From: Spirochaetales bacterium
GTDB taxonomy: Bacteria > Spirochaetota > Spirochaetia > DAHUYW01
Length of the DNA stretch: 64,000 nucleotides
Assembly (NCBI GenBank): GCA_027306915.1
Contig: DAHUYW010000001.1
Coordinates: forward strand, 124,001 to 188,000
Direction: 5' to 3'
In this document: piece after piece, positions 1 to 8,383 of the stretch
Numbering within the stretch: position 1 is the stretch's first letter
How the letters are laid out: every line of letters starts with the position of its first letter
Made by a program: the position numbers and the translations under genes
The notes under the pieces: generated by a model
Told to the model about the DNA's origin: nothing
What the model saw: only the letters and a program-made list of their open reading frames with translations
Database searches by the model: none

Positions 1-560
1 AGAACGGCGGGCCGCCCGAGGTAGCTGCCCACGCGAAATCCATGGTTCTTATGGAGCCCTCTCAGTATCGGGGTAAGGCTCCAACTGTCGTCCGGAGAGC
101 GCGGGACGGCCGCCGCGTAGACATGGCCCGGTTTTGACCAATCCGCGGGCTCGGCCTTGTCTTCGGCTATCGAGGCAGCCACAAGGTAGAGCACACCTCC
201 CTTTGTGACGAAATCGATTCGGTGAGCAAAGGGGAGATCGATCACCCGATTCATGACCCAGGATTCATGTGCATCCTCTTCGCGCACAACCGAGTAGATT
301 CCGCCCCCTTGAAACTTGTAGCCGAGGAAGCAGCCCATGATGCAGTAAAGCTCTCCCTCCCTGTCCGGTCGCCCCGTGATCGCCATGCAGCCTCCGGGGC
401 CGGGAGCGATCGGGACCGAGTGATCGAACGGTGAAGGTACGAGAAAGAGGGGGCCTCGATCCTCGGGCGCGCCGAAGACGCAGGTCCTTCCGTAAAGCTC
501 CGCGGTTCCGAGGGCGTAGGGCATGCTTACCGCCTGCAGTGACCTCTTACTGAATTGCAT
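1..560 (-). CDS. Unknown protein, C-terminus cut by window edge
   Basis: The frame stays open from an ATG at 560 to base 1 without a stop, so at least 186 residues are present and the C-terminus lies outside the window. There is no signal peptide. The sequence is rich in Gly, Pro and aromatic residues, with repeated short beta-like blocks (YGRTCVFGAPEDRGPLFLV, GELYCIMGCFLGYKFQGGG, VDLPFAHRIDF-like), suggesting a beta-propeller or beta-sandwich. It follows the cupin gene by 14 nt and shares the direction of the GH39, racemase and cupin genes, so it is probably the fourth gene of that catabolic operon. No family is recognised; a sugar lyase, epimerase or dehydratase role would be a guess from context. 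Confidence 0.7.
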   Translation of the reverse strand, partial: MQFSKRSLQAVSMPYALGTAELYGRTCVFGAPEDRGPLFLVPSPFDHSVPIAPGPGGCMAITGRPDREGELYCIMGCFLGYKFQGGGIYSVVREEDAHESWVMNRVIDLPFAHRIDFVTKGGVLYLVAASIAEDKAEPADWSKPGHVYAAAVPRSPDDSWSLTPILRGLHKNHGFRVGSYLGRPAV

Positions 561-574
561 GGGTGCCGCCTTCT

Positions 575-961
575 TCAGGATTCGTCGGGAAAGGAGATCT
601 CCTCGTGATATCGATAGCTGTTGAAGTCCGCCGGGGGCGCGAAGAAGCATGCGAGCTTGAGCGGCTGCGGTCCGCTGTTGCGGACCATGTGAACCGAGCC
701 CCGCGAGAAGAGGACGGCGGAGCCCTCGTGCAGCGTGCCCACCTCCCCCTCTACGAGCACCTGGCCGTTTCCGCTCACGACGTAGATGATCTCTTCGCCG
801 TTGGGATGCTCGTGAGCGGGCCGAACCGTCTGACCGGGCGCGACGGTGACGACGTTCATCGAACAGTGTTTCGCGATACCGCTTTCTGGATGAAACAGCC
901 AGCGGAGCCTCCGGCCGGGAACGTCGATCTCTTCGATGTCACCTTCGTGAATAAGGTTCAT
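575..961 (-). CDS. Small single-domain cupin protein
   Basis: This 128-residue protein has a cupin fold. The first metal-binding motif is visible in RPAHEHPNGEEIIYVVSGNG (H-x-H-x(4)-E pattern) and the second in the GSVHMVRNSG block. Such cupins bind a metal and act as sugar isomerases, lyases or sensors; the substrate cannot be read from the sequence. The ATG at 961 is chosen because GGAGGGCGAA precedes it and because an upstream in-frame start would run into the racemase gene. It lies 19 nt after the racemase gene in the GH39 operon, pointing to a role in handling a sugar-derived intermediate. Confidence 0.75.
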   Translation of the reverse strand: MNLIHEGDIEEIDVPGRRLRWLFHPESGIAKHCSMNVVTVAPGQTVRPAHEHPNGEEIIYVVSGNGQVLVEGEVGTLHEGSAVLFSRGSVHMVRNSGPQPLKLACFFAPPADFNSYRYHEEISFPDES

Positions 962-980
962 TTCGCCCTCCGACCGCGGC

Positions 981-1664
981 CTACACCGCGCCCTCGAGTA
1001 TCTGGCGAGCTCTCGTGACGCCGGTCCGCCCGCTGTTGTAGACCGGCACTCGGGTCCTGCCGAGCATGGGCTCAAGCGCGGTCATCGAGACCTGCGCCAA
1101 GACTATCGCATCCACTTCCTTCGACAGCTTGTCAATCTCCGCGAGCAGGATCTCGTTGTGCTTTTCCGGATGGCCCGCCCGGAGCTGCTTGAAGGCCTCT
1201 GCGCTCAATACCGTCTTTACCTCCACGCTCCTGCCGGCCTCTTCGGCCGCCAGTCGGAGCAGCCTCTCGGACGAGGGAACCGTGGACGGCAGGGTGGCCA
1301 CGAGCCCGACCCGGCGACCGTCGCGAACCGCGAGATCCATCATCGGGCGGTCGATCTGAAGCAACGGTATGTTCATCATCGGGGCGGCATACTCGACCGC
1401 GCGGCTAAAGGTGGAGCAGGCGAGCAGGATGAGATCCACGCCGTAGTCCTCCAGAAAGCCTGCAAAGGTTACGAACTTGCGGTAATTCGCTTTCGGTATG
1501 GTTCCCACGGGAGCCGCGAGATTGGTGTTCTGCACCGAATCATCGCCGGCGTGGGCCACGGTTACCTCGGGCATGATCTCTTCGACGTATTTCTGAACCA
1601 CCGATGCCGTGAACACCGCGGCATGGATGATCCCAAGCTTTTTCCCGGTAAGGTCCTTGGACAT
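981..1664 (-). CDS. Asp/Glu/hydantoin-racemase-family protein
   Basis: The protein has 227 residues. Homologues racemise amino acids or isomerise small carboxylates with a pair of cysteines. The first cysteine is present (LACSTFSRA, C83). The second conserved position, in VDAIVLAQVSMTALEP, carries Gln-Val instead of Cys, as in the LAQ-type subgroup whose reaction is poorly defined. The start is the ATG at 1664, preceded by GGAGGAAGAGT; an upstream in-frame codon would overlap the GH39 gene. The gap to GH39 is 10 nt, so the two are almost certainly co-transcribed. A true amino-acid racemase activity is uncertain. Confidence 0.75.
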   Translation of the reverse strand: MSKDLTGKKLGIIHAAVFTASVVQKYVEEIMPEVTVAHAGDDSVQNTNLAAPVGTIPKANYRKFVTFAGFLEDYGVDLILLACSTFSRAVEYAAPMMNIPLLQIDRPMMDLAVRDGRRVGLVATLPSTVPSSERLLRLAAEEAGRSVEVKTVLSAEAFKQLRAGHPEKHNEILLAEIDKLSKEVDAIVLAQVSMTALEPMLGRTRVPVYNSGRTGVTRARQILEGAV

Positions 1665-1674
1665 ACTCTTCCTC

Positions 1675-3309
1675 CTACCCAATTTCGAGCAGGCTGACCG
1701 CATGCGACGGCATCATGAACGAGAGGCGAATCACGCCTTCTGCCGTAGAGGTTGTTTCGAGAGTCTCGATCTGATCGAGCCCCGAACGCGCTTTGATCGC
1801 CTGCCATTGCTCGGCGGTGGGATATGCGGGTCGTCGCTGCCGAACCCATTCCGCGTAGGCGTTGCTGTGCTCCGAATCGATTCGGTAATGGCGAGTGCGG
1901 TGCTTTTTTCCCGCGGCCAGGCCCCGCAGCTCGATCTCGACCGGATGCGTTTCGTCCGCGTCCCAATCGTCATGGTGGGCGTAGATCAGCACCGAAAGGC
2001 CGCAGGGTCCACCGACCGTGGCGAGGCCCGACACCTCGAACGGTTGCTGCTCCCCGAATGCGCCGGGATTGCTTCGAACCTCCACACGGTGCGAGCTCTC
2101 AAATTGGCATTGGGTATCGCCGAGGCGGGCGAACATCTTGAATAGATTGAAAACCGCCTTGTCGATTCCCTGGGTGCTGAAGCTGCGCGTTCCCTCGAAG
2201 CAGCGCTCGCCAACGAACATGAATGCCCACGCAAGCGGGCGGACATCCATTCCCATGACGGCTCCCAGGTCGCGTATTCGTTGGTAGCTCGATGCGACGT
2301 AGGAGGCGTAGTACTCGGTGTTGCGGAAGTTTAAGTTCGCGTTGTCAAACCTACCGCCCGCGGCCCACCCGTCGGGATCCGCTTCGGAGAGCACCACTTC
2401 GAGGCCGCCGTAGCCATGCTCGCGAATCGTCTCGAGTCCCAGTTTGACCTGGCTTATCTGCGTGTGCACCGACGGAGTGGCCTTGGGGGCATGGACCTGG
2501 AACGGGAAGCCCCCGCCCTTGACGTGAAAGGTTATGAAATCTAGCCGGGTCCCGCGCGCGCCGCTCACGTAGTTCTGGCCCCGCAAGCAGTGATCGAGAA
2601 AGGTCGAAAGGAACTCGTAGCCGTGATTTCCGGGAGTCGGGCCGCAGGTCGCCGGTCCCGAGAGCCGGGCCTCAGGCAGCACGGCGTGGACGGCCGCCTC
2701 GGTGTAGTCGTAGAGCTTGCAGTACTCCTCGACGGTCCCCTTCCAATAAAAGATGTCGGGCTCGTTCCAAAGCTCCCAATACCATGTGAGAACCTCATCC
2801 CTTCCATACCGCTCGAGGCAATGGAGCGCTACGTTGCGGATGAGCTCATACCATTTCTCGTATTCTTTCGGAGGGCAGGCCCAGCCGATGTCCCGGTAGG
2901 CGCGGTAATCCTTGAACCCGTAGCCGTTCGGCGCAAAGCGAGGATCTGCAAGATCCATGGGCATGAACCCGATCTCGAAGAAGGGCTTGGCCGAGTTTCG
3001 CAGATAGACATCGAGGATGGCGTCGATTACCGTCCAGTCATAGATCGGCTTTCCGGTTGGATCTTCGGTGTAGACATTGGTGGAGCCCCATTTGTAGGTC
3101 CCATGGCAGTTGCCGGTACAAAACAGGTGATGGGTCCTCATGAAGTAGGGCGCATCTTCGAGCGCGCCGAATTTGGCGATGAGCTGCTCGCCCTCCGGCG
3201 CATGAGTATAGTTGCACTCATCGTATCCGACGTAGCGCCAGTCGTGCTTCAGCGGGCCGGTTTGACTCCCGGCATCCACCTTGATTTTCACGACATCACT
3301 TTTTGGCAT
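1675..3309 (-). CDS. GH39-type beta-xylosidase-like glycoside hydrolase
   Basis: This 544-residue protein has a (beta/alpha)8 clan GH-A fold of GH39 type. The acid/base Glu is E183 in YWELWNEPDIFYW, and E309 in LEVVLSEADPDGW is the likely nucleophile; the spacing and the C-terminal beta-domain fit beta-xylosidase or alpha-L-iduronidase-like enzymes. There is no signal peptide, so it acts on an imported oligosaccharide in the cytoplasm. It is the first gene of a minus-strand operon with racemase-like, cupin and unknown genes, divergent from an XRE-cupin regulator. A TTGACA/CAGAAT promoter lies 26-54 nt upstream. The exact glycoside is unknown. Confidence 0.82.
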   Translation of the reverse strand: MPKSDVVKIKVDAGSQTGPLKHDWRYVGYDECNYTHAPEGEQLIAKFGALEDAPYFMRTHHLFCTGNCHGTYKWGSTNVYTEDPTGKPIYDWTVIDAILDVYLRNSAKPFFEIGFMPMDLADPRFAPNGYGFKDYRAYRDIGWACPPKEYEKWYELIRNVALHCLERYGRDEVLTWYWELWNEPDIFYWKGTVEEYCKLYDYTEAAVHAVLPEARLSGPATCGPTPGNHGYEFLSTFLDHCLRGQNYVSGARGTRLDFITFHVKGGGFPFQVHAPKATPSVHTQISQVKLGLETIREHGYGGLEVVLSEADPDGWAAGGRFDNANLNFRNTEYYASYVASSYQRIRDLGAVMGMDVRPLAWAFMFVGERCFEGTRSFSTQGIDKAVFNLFKMFARLGDTQCQFESSHRVEVRSNPGAFGEQQPFEVSGLATVGGPCGLSVLIYAHHDDWDADETHPVEIELRGLAAGKKHRTRHYRIDSEHSNAYAEWVRQRRPAYPTAEQWQAIKARSGLDQIETLETTSTAEGVIRLSFMMPSHAVSLLEIG

Positions 3310-3334
3310 AGTCGACCTCGCTTACACTAGTTTG

Positions 3335-3363
3335 ATTCTGATTCAACAAAGTTGATTTGTCAA
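3335..3363 (-). promoter_or_regulatory. GH39 operon promoter with a palindrome in its spacer
   Basis: On the minus strand TTGACA (3363-3358), a 17-nt spacer and CAGAAT (3340-3335) form a sigma-70-type promoter. The spacer holds a 13-bp palindrome, TCAAC-AAA-GTTGA (3343-3355). A protein bound there would block RNA polymerase. The likely ligand-sensing partner is the divergent XRE-cupin protein (inference). Confidence 0.7.
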
Positions 3364-3426
3364 GTTTAGTCCGTTTCTTTTCCGGGCAGCCGGGCAGCCC
3401 TGCCCGCGAGCGCAGAGGTGCTCACC

Positions 3427-3456
3427 TTGACAAGGATTCTGACCGGAAGATAGCCT
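3427..3456 (+). promoter_or_regulatory. Probable promoter of the XRE-cupin regulator
   Basis: TTGACA at 3427-3432 is followed after 18 nt by TAGCCT (3451-3456, 3 of 6 matches). The predicted transcript start near 3463 leaves only 9 nt before the ATG at 3472, or 39 nt before the ATG at 3502. Confidence 0.45.
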
Positions 3457-3471
3457 GGATCAGACCGTTGA

Positions 3472-4041
3472 ATGAAGCGCAACCCTGTGGAACTTGACTT
3501 GATGGAAGACAGTAAGATCGGTCGCCAAATCCGGAAGCTCCGGCGCCAACAGCACCGGACCCTTCAGGAGATCGCAGACGCGAGCGGCTTCTCGAAAAGC
3601 CTCCTTTCAAAAATCGAGACTGGCAGAGTCTTTCCGCCGATCGCGACGCTCGTGAAGATAGCCGGCGCGATGGGGACGAAGGTCACCGCACTGCTGGAGG
3701 CCGCCGACAACGTGCGGACGGTCGTCAACCGGCACGAAGAGGCGATTCGCAACACCGTGCGAACGGAAAAGGGGTACGCGGTATTCCCGTTCGCCTCAGA
3801 GCACCGATCCAAGAAGATGCAGCCCTTCCTTTTCACCGCCAAGCGCGGCGAAGTGCAGCATCACGAGGTCACCCACGAGGGCGAGGAGTTCATCTACGTC
3901 GTCGAAGGCTCTCTCAAGTTCCACGTGGGTGACGTTGAGTACACCTTGCACCAGGGCGACGGGCTCTACTTCGAGGCCCTCGACGTGCACGGTTTCGAGC
4001 CGATCTCCGAAACCGTGGTCTACATCGACGTGTTCGTATAG
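3472..4041 (+). CDS. XRE-family regulator with C-terminal cupin domain
   Basis: The 189-residue protein has an N-terminal helix-turn-helix (about residues 16-70, IGRQIRKLRRQQHRTLQEIA then SGFSKSLLSKIETG) and a C-terminal cupin (about 110-189) with HHEVTHEGEEFIYVVEGSLK and DALDVHGFEP-like motifs. Proteins of this layout sense a small metabolite and control adjacent catabolic genes. It is divergent from the GH39 operon and is the obvious candidate to bind the spacer palindrome there. Neither the ATG at 3472 nor the ATG at 3502 has a clear ribosome-binding site; the shorter form (179 residues) keeps the whole helix-turn-helix and is equally possible. Confidence 0.82.
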   Translation: MKRNPVELDLMEDSKIGRQIRKLRRQQHRTLQEIADASGFSKSLLSKIETGRVFPPIATLVKIAGAMGTKVTALLEAADNVRTVVNRHEEAIRNTVRTEKGYAVFPFASEHRSKKMQPFLFTAKRGEVQHHEVTHEGEEFIYVVEGSLKFHVGDVEYTLHQGDGLYFEALDVHGFEPISETVVYIDVFV

Positions 4042-4060
4042 TCGCGCTCAAATGCGGCGG

Positions 4061-4495
4061 TCAGCCGTGCGCGATGTATCCTTCGAGCTGCTCGATGAGC
4101 AACTCCTTGTCGGAGAGAGCCGCCTTCACCACATCTCCGATCGACACGAGTCCCACAAGGCGGTCCCCCTCCATGACCGGAAGATGGCGGAAGCGCCGCT
4201 TGGTCATGATCGCCATGCAGCTCTCGATGGTGTCGTCGAGGCTCACGCTGTAAACCTTGGTCGTCATGACCTCGCGGACTAGAATCTCCTCCGGCAGGCG
4301 CCGCTCGCATGCCATCTTCCGCGCGAAGTCGCGCTCGGAAAAGATTCCGAGAATCTGGTTGGGCTCTCCGATAACGAGAACGGACCCAAGGTTCCGCTCT
4401 GCCATGAGCGCGAGCGCCGCTCTTACATTCGTCTCGGCAGTCACCGTCCAGACCTGATCGCCCTTATCCCTGAGCACATCACGAATCGTCGTCAT
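4061..4495 (-). CDS. CBS-domain pair protein
   Basis: The 144-residue protein consists of two CBS motifs (about residues 8-65 and 75-132), with the usual GSVLVIGEPNQILGIFSERD and RHLPVMEGDRLVGLVSIGD repeats. Such pairs bind adenosine nucleotides and act as energy sensors for a partner enzyme. GGAGGGGGC directly precedes the ATG. It is convergent with the XRE-cupin gene (19-nt gap) and has no operon partner in the window, so its target is unknown. Confidence 0.85.
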   Translation of the reverse strand: MTTIRDVLRDKGDQVWTVTAETNVRAALALMAERNLGSVLVIGEPNQILGIFSERDFARKMACERRLPEEILVREVMTTKVYSVSLDDTIESCMAIMTKRRFRHLPVMEGDRLVGLVSIGDVVKAALSDKELLIEQLEGYIAHG

Positions 4496-4737
4496 GCCCC
4501 CTCCTCGCGCCGGCCTTCCACCGGTCGGCTCCTCTGTCCTGCACGTCGCTGGAGCCCGCCCGGATCGAAGAGACTCGGCTCCCGCGAAGTGCCTTCATCG
4601 CAGATTATACCACCGCTCGAAAGCCGCCGATTGTAGAATTCGTCACCTTAATCGTAGAGCCGATCCCTTTTGCTCCGACGCGAATTGCCCTACCATTTTC
4701 CTTAGATTTCCAAAGAGTTCACTCAAAGGAGTTTGTT

Positions 4738-5769
4738 ATGAAGAAGCTGACAGGATTGCTCATGCTGCTCGCCGCCGGGCTGTTCGCCGCGTCCTTCGCC
4801 TTCGCGACCGGGCAGAAGGAGTCATCCGCCGCCGCCGGAGGGAAGATCCGGATCGCGATGGTCGTGAAGAGCCTCGGAAACTCGTTCTTCGACGCCGTCC
4901 ATCAAGGGGGCGAACAGGCCGCGAAGGAGATCGGGAACGTCGATCTCATCTACCAGGGACCCAGCACCCCGACCGCCGAGGGCCAGATCTCCCTCATCGA
5001 TTCGCTGATCGCCCAACATGTCAACGCGATCGAGATCTCGGCGAACGACACCGACGCCCTCGTGCCGATCACCAAGAAGGCGATGGCCGCAGGCATCAAA
5101 GTAATCTCCTTCGACTCCGGTATTGCAGCCGACGGGCGGATCCTTCACCTCGCCGCGTCGAGCGATGAGCTCATCGGCCGCTCCGAGGTACAGATCCTCG
5201 GTAAGCTCCTGAACTATCAGGGCGAGATCGCTATCTTGAGCGCCACCGCTCAGGCCACCAACCAGAACACTTGGATCAAGTACATGAAGCAGGAGCTGCA
5301 GGATCCGAAGTACGCCAATATGAAGCTTGTCTCGGTGGTCTACGGCGACGATCTGTCGGACAAGAGCTACCGCGAGGCGATGGGGCTCTTCAAGTCCTAC
5401 CCGAACCTCAAGGGGATCATCTCCCCGACCACGGTCGGCATTGCAGCGACCGCGAAGGCGCTTGAGGATGCAGGCCTTGCGGGCAAGATCCAGCTCACCG
5501 GTCTCGGCCTCCCCTCCCAGATGAAGCAGTACATCCTCGACGGCACCTGCCAGGAGATGGAGCTGTGGAATCCGATCGATCTTGGATACTCGGCAACCTA
5601 CCTTTCCTACCTGCTCGTCAAGAACAACGTCAGCTCGGTTTCCCAAGGGCAGTCCTTCGACGTCGGCAAGATGGGATCGCTTTCGGTCGGGTCCGACAAT
5701 GTTGTCGTCATGGGGAAGCCCTTCGTCTTCGACAAGAGCAACATCGACAAGTTCGCGGCCATCTATTGA
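4738..5769 (+). CDS. Periplasmic sugar-binding protein of ribose/rhamnose type
   Basis: The 343-residue protein begins with a signal peptide (MKKLTGLLMLLAAGLFAASFAFA) followed by TGQKES, a spirochaete-like N-terminus without a lipobox cysteine. The rest is a type I periplasmic-binding fold (RIAMVVKSLGNSFFDAVHQG, INDTDALVP-like and GIISPTTVGIAATAKAL blocks), closest in character to RhaS/RbsB/LsrB proteins. It captures a monosaccharide, or possibly AI-2, for the importer encoded downstream. AAAGGAGTTTGTT precedes the ATG. A perfect 10-bp hairpin follows the stop codon and separates it from the ATPase gene. The exact ligand cannot be read from the sequence. Confidence 0.85.
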   Translation: MKKLTGLLMLLAAGLFAASFAFATGQKESSAAAGGKIRIAMVVKSLGNSFFDAVHQGGEQAAKEIGNVDLIYQGPSTPTAEGQISLIDSLIAQHVNAIEISANDTDALVPITKKAMAAGIKVISFDSGIAADGRILHLAASSDELIGRSEVQILGKLLNYQGEIAILSATAQATNQNTWIKYMKQELQDPKYANMKLVSVVYGDDLSDKSYREAMGLFKSYPNLKGIISPTTVGIAATAKALEDAGLAGKIQLTGLGLPSQMKQYILDGTCQEMELWNPIDLGYSATYLSYLLVKNNVSSVSQGQSFDVGKMGSLSVGSDNVVVMGKPFVFDKSNIDKFAAIY

Positions 5770-5804
5770 TTGCCTGGAAATAGGCTACAATAATAACCGT
5801 TCAA

Positions 5805-5828
5805 GGGCGGCGCCGCATGGCGCCGCCC
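5805..5828 (+). repeat. Strong intercistronic hairpin after binding-protein gene
   Basis: GGGCGGCGCC (5805-5814) and GGCGCCGCCC (5819-5828) form a perfect 10-bp stem with a GCAT loop and no T-tract. This position and shape fit an mRNA-stabilising or partial-attenuation element that keeps binding-protein levels above those of the membrane components. An in-frame ATG for the ATPase lies in the loop and is therefore an unlikely start. Confidence 0.75.
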
Positions 5829-5906
5829 ACCACTATGGCGGCTCCGCGAGAAAGCGCCCCGCGATGTGCAGTGCGCTCTCCAGGAGCCCGCGACACAGAG
5901 GTTCCG

Positions 5907-7412
5907 GTGGACTCGATACTGACGCTCAAGGGTGTGAGCAAGGACTTCCCGGGCATCAAGGCGCTCGATAGGGTCAACTTGGACGTACGCCCCGGCGAGG
6001 TCCACGCCCTCATTGGAGAAAACGGCGCCGGTAAGTCGACGCTAGTAAAGATCCTCTCGGGGGTTTTCCCCCCGACCGAGGGGGAGATCACCCTCGAAGG
6101 GAGTCCAATCTCCTTCCGCTCGCCGCACGAGTCGCAGGCAGCCGGCATCTCGGCCATCCATCAAGAGGCCACCATGTTCCCCGAGCTGTCGGTGACCGAA
6201 AACATCTTCATGGGTCACCATTTGAAAGCTCGGGGAATGGTCGGCTGGAGGTCGATGCAGGAACGGACCAGCGAGCTGCTGGAGAGCCTCCAAATCAAGA
6301 TTAACCCGAGAGCCAAGGTAAAGACCTTGAGCTTCGCGGAGCGACAGATGGTGGAGATCGTGAAGGCCCTCTCCATCAACACGAAGATAGTCATCATGGA
6401 CGAGCCGACCTCCGCCCTCACCCTGCGCGAGGTGGAGCATCTCTACACGATCATTCGGCAGCTTGCCCAGAGCGGCAAGGCGATCATCTTTATCTCCCAT
6501 AAATTCGACGAGATCTTCGAGATTGCCGACTCCTATACGGTTCTTCGCGACGGAAAGTGGGTGGGCGAGGGAAGGGTCGCCGAGGCGACCGTCGATTCGA
6601 TCGTGCGTATGATGGTGGGCCGGAGCCTCGACCAGATGTACCCCAAGAGCGAGATCCCGCTTGGCGAGGTCGCCCTTAAGGTGCAGGGCCTCACGAGAAA
6701 CGGGATCTTCAAGGATGTCTCCTTCGAGCTTCGAAAGGGAGAGATCCTCGGATTCTTCGGACTCGTCGGTGCGGGACGCTCGGAGGTGATGCGCGTGATC
6801 TTCGGCATCGATGCCGCCGACGGAGGGGAGATCTCCATCGACGGGAAGCGGGTCGAGATACGCAATCCATCCGATGCGATGCGCCACGGAATCGCACTGG
6901 TCCCGGAGGACCGCCAGCTCCAGGGGGCGATCCTCGCCATGAACATCCGCGAGAATACGACACTCCCCATCATCGGATCGCTTGCGGCGCGCGGTGTGCT
7001 GCGGCGGGAGGCCGAGACTTCGGTCGCGCAGCGCTACGGCACCCTTCTCCAAGTGAAGAGCGCAGGGTGGGAGGCCGCCGTGAACAGCCTCTCGGGGGGA
7101 AACCAGCAGAAGGTCGTGCTCGCGAAGTGGCTTGCAACCGAGCCGCGGGTGCTTGTTCTCGATGAGCCGACTAAGGGCATCGACGTCGCGACCAAGGCGA
7201 CGGTGCACAAGTTTATCTCCGATCTCGCCGCAGAGGCGATCGCCGTCATCCTCGTCTCTTCGGAGCTCCCGGAGATTCTCGGAATGTCGGACAACGTCGT
7301 TGTCATGCACGAGGGAAGGATTACCGCCAAGATGAGCCGAAGCGAGGCCACCCCCGAGAAGGTAATCTTAGCCGCAACGACGAGCGCGGGCGACGAAAGG
7401 AGCTCGGTATGA
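5907..7412 (+). CDS. Double ABC ATPase of ribose/rhamnose-type sugar importer
   Basis: From the GTG at 5907 the protein has 501 residues, the usual size for tandem CUT2 ATPases (RbsA, XylG, RhaT). The first half has Walker A GENGAGKST and Walker B VIMDEPTSAL, with a degenerate signature (LSFAERQM). The second half has the family's degenerate Walker A (GLVGAGRSE), signature LSGGNQQK and Walker B LVLDEPTKGID. It sits on the cytoplasmic face of the importer made by the next two genes. GTG 5907 is chosen because GAGG stands 5 nt upstream and because the earlier ATG at 5817 lies inside a strong hairpin. The stop overlaps the next start by 4 nt. Confidence 0.9.
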   Translation: MDSILTLKGVSKDFPGIKALDRVNLDVRPGEVHALIGENGAGKSTLVKILSGVFPPTEGEITLEGSPISFRSPHESQAAGISAIHQEATMFPELSVTENIFMGHHLKARGMVGWRSMQERTSELLESLQIKINPRAKVKTLSFAERQMVEIVKALSINTKIVIMDEPTSALTLREVEHLYTIIRQLAQSGKAIIFISHKFDEIFEIADSYTVLRDGKWVGEGRVAEATVDSIVRMMVGRSLDQMYPKSEIPLGEVALKVQGLTRNGIFKDVSFELRKGEILGFFGLVGAGRSEVMRVIFGIDAADGGEISIDGKRVEIRNPSDAMRHGIALVPEDRQLQGAILAMNIRENTTLPIIGSLAARGVLRREAETSVAQRYGTLLQVKSAGWEAAVNSLSGGNQQKVVLAKWLATEPRVLVLDEPTKGIDVATKATVHKFISDLAAEAIAVILVSSELPEILGMSDNVVVMHEGRITAKMSRSEATPEKVILAATTSAGDERSSV

Positions 7413-8383
7413 TGGGCCTGCTGAAGCGGCGCGAGACGAGCCTCCTCGTCATCATCCTGGTCGTTGTGGCGGCGGTGACCTTCCGCGCGCACGACTTCCT
7501 CACCCCCGGCAACTTCGAGTACATCCTGAAGGATAGCTCGATCCTCCTCATCGTGAGCGTCGGACAGCTCCTTGTCATTCTCACCGGGGGGATCGACCTT
7601 TCGGTCGCCTCGACGATAGGCTTCACGGGGATGAGCGTCGCGCTCCTCAACAAGGCGGACCCCGGCATTCCCCTTTTCGTCATCGTGCTGATCTCGATGG
7701 CGATCGGCTTCGCCCTCGGCTCCTTCAACGGTACGCTGGTTTCCATCTTCAACATCCCGCCTATCATCACGACCCTCGGGACCCTAAGCATCTACCGCGG
7801 CTTCGTGATCGTGCTCTCCGGCGGCACCTGGGTGAGCGCCGACCAGATGAGCGCCCCTTTTCGGAATTTCCCGCAGGGCTACCTTCTCGGTATCTCGAAC
7901 ATGATCTCGATCGCAATCCTCATCTCCCTGCTCTTCGCCGCCTTTCTCTACCTGACGCGCACTGGGCGAGAGATCTACGGCGCAGGAGGGAGCCCGCTGG
8001 CGGCGCAGTATGTCGGGATCAACGTCAAGAGGATCAACTTCACGGTCTTCGCCCTTTCGGGCATCTTGAGCGGGCTCGCGGGCTACCTCTGGGTCGCCTT
8101 TTACGCCTCGGCGGCGAACGATTCGGCAACCGGGCTCGAGCTCCAGACCATCGCGGCCTGCGTCGTCGGCGGGGTCAGCATCATGGGCGGATCGGGGTCC
8201 ATCGTCGGGGTGATCCTCGGCTCGATCTTCCTCGGCATCGTGAAGAACGCCCTGACCGTTATTCGCATCTCCCCCTTCTGGCAGGTGGCTATTCAGGGTT
8301 TCGTGATCCTCCTGGCGATCGTGGTGAATACCGTGCTCGACCGGCGCGCTCAGGCGAGCTTGCTCAAGAGGAGGGTGCTCTGA
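7409..8383 (+). CDS. Sugar ABC importer permease (CUT2, first subunit)
   Basis: The 324-residue membrane protein has about eight to ten hydrophobic segments and the CUT2 permease signature VILTGGIDLSVASTIG near residue 60, plus GGVSIMGGSGSIVGVILG near residue 255. It forms the channel with the following permease. Its start overlaps the ATPase stop (ATGATG over TGA) and is preceded by AAAGGAGCTCGGT, indicating translational coupling. It is equivalent to RhaP/RbsC; substrate unknown. Confidence 0.88.
   Translation: MMGLLKRRETSLLVIILVVVAAVTFRAHDFLTPGNFEYILKDSSILLIVSVGQLLVILTGGIDLSVASTIGFTGMSVALLNKADPGIPLFVIVLISMAIGFALGSFNGTLVSIFNIPPIITTLGTLSIYRGFVIVLSGGTWVSADQMSAPFRNFPQGYLLGISNMISIAILISLLFAAFLYLTRTGREIYGAGGSPLAAQYVGINVKRINFTVFALSGILSGLAGYLWVAFYASAANDSATGLELQTIAACVVGGVSIMGGSGSIVGVILGSIFLGIVKNALTVIRISPFWQVAIQGFVILLAIVVNTVLDRRAQASLLKRRVL

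Noticed and set aside
5817..5906. Upstream ATG of the importer ATPase
   Set aside because: It lies in the loop of a strong hairpin, adds 30 Pro/Arg-rich residues not expected in the family, and lacks a ribosome-binding site; GTG 5907 fits better.
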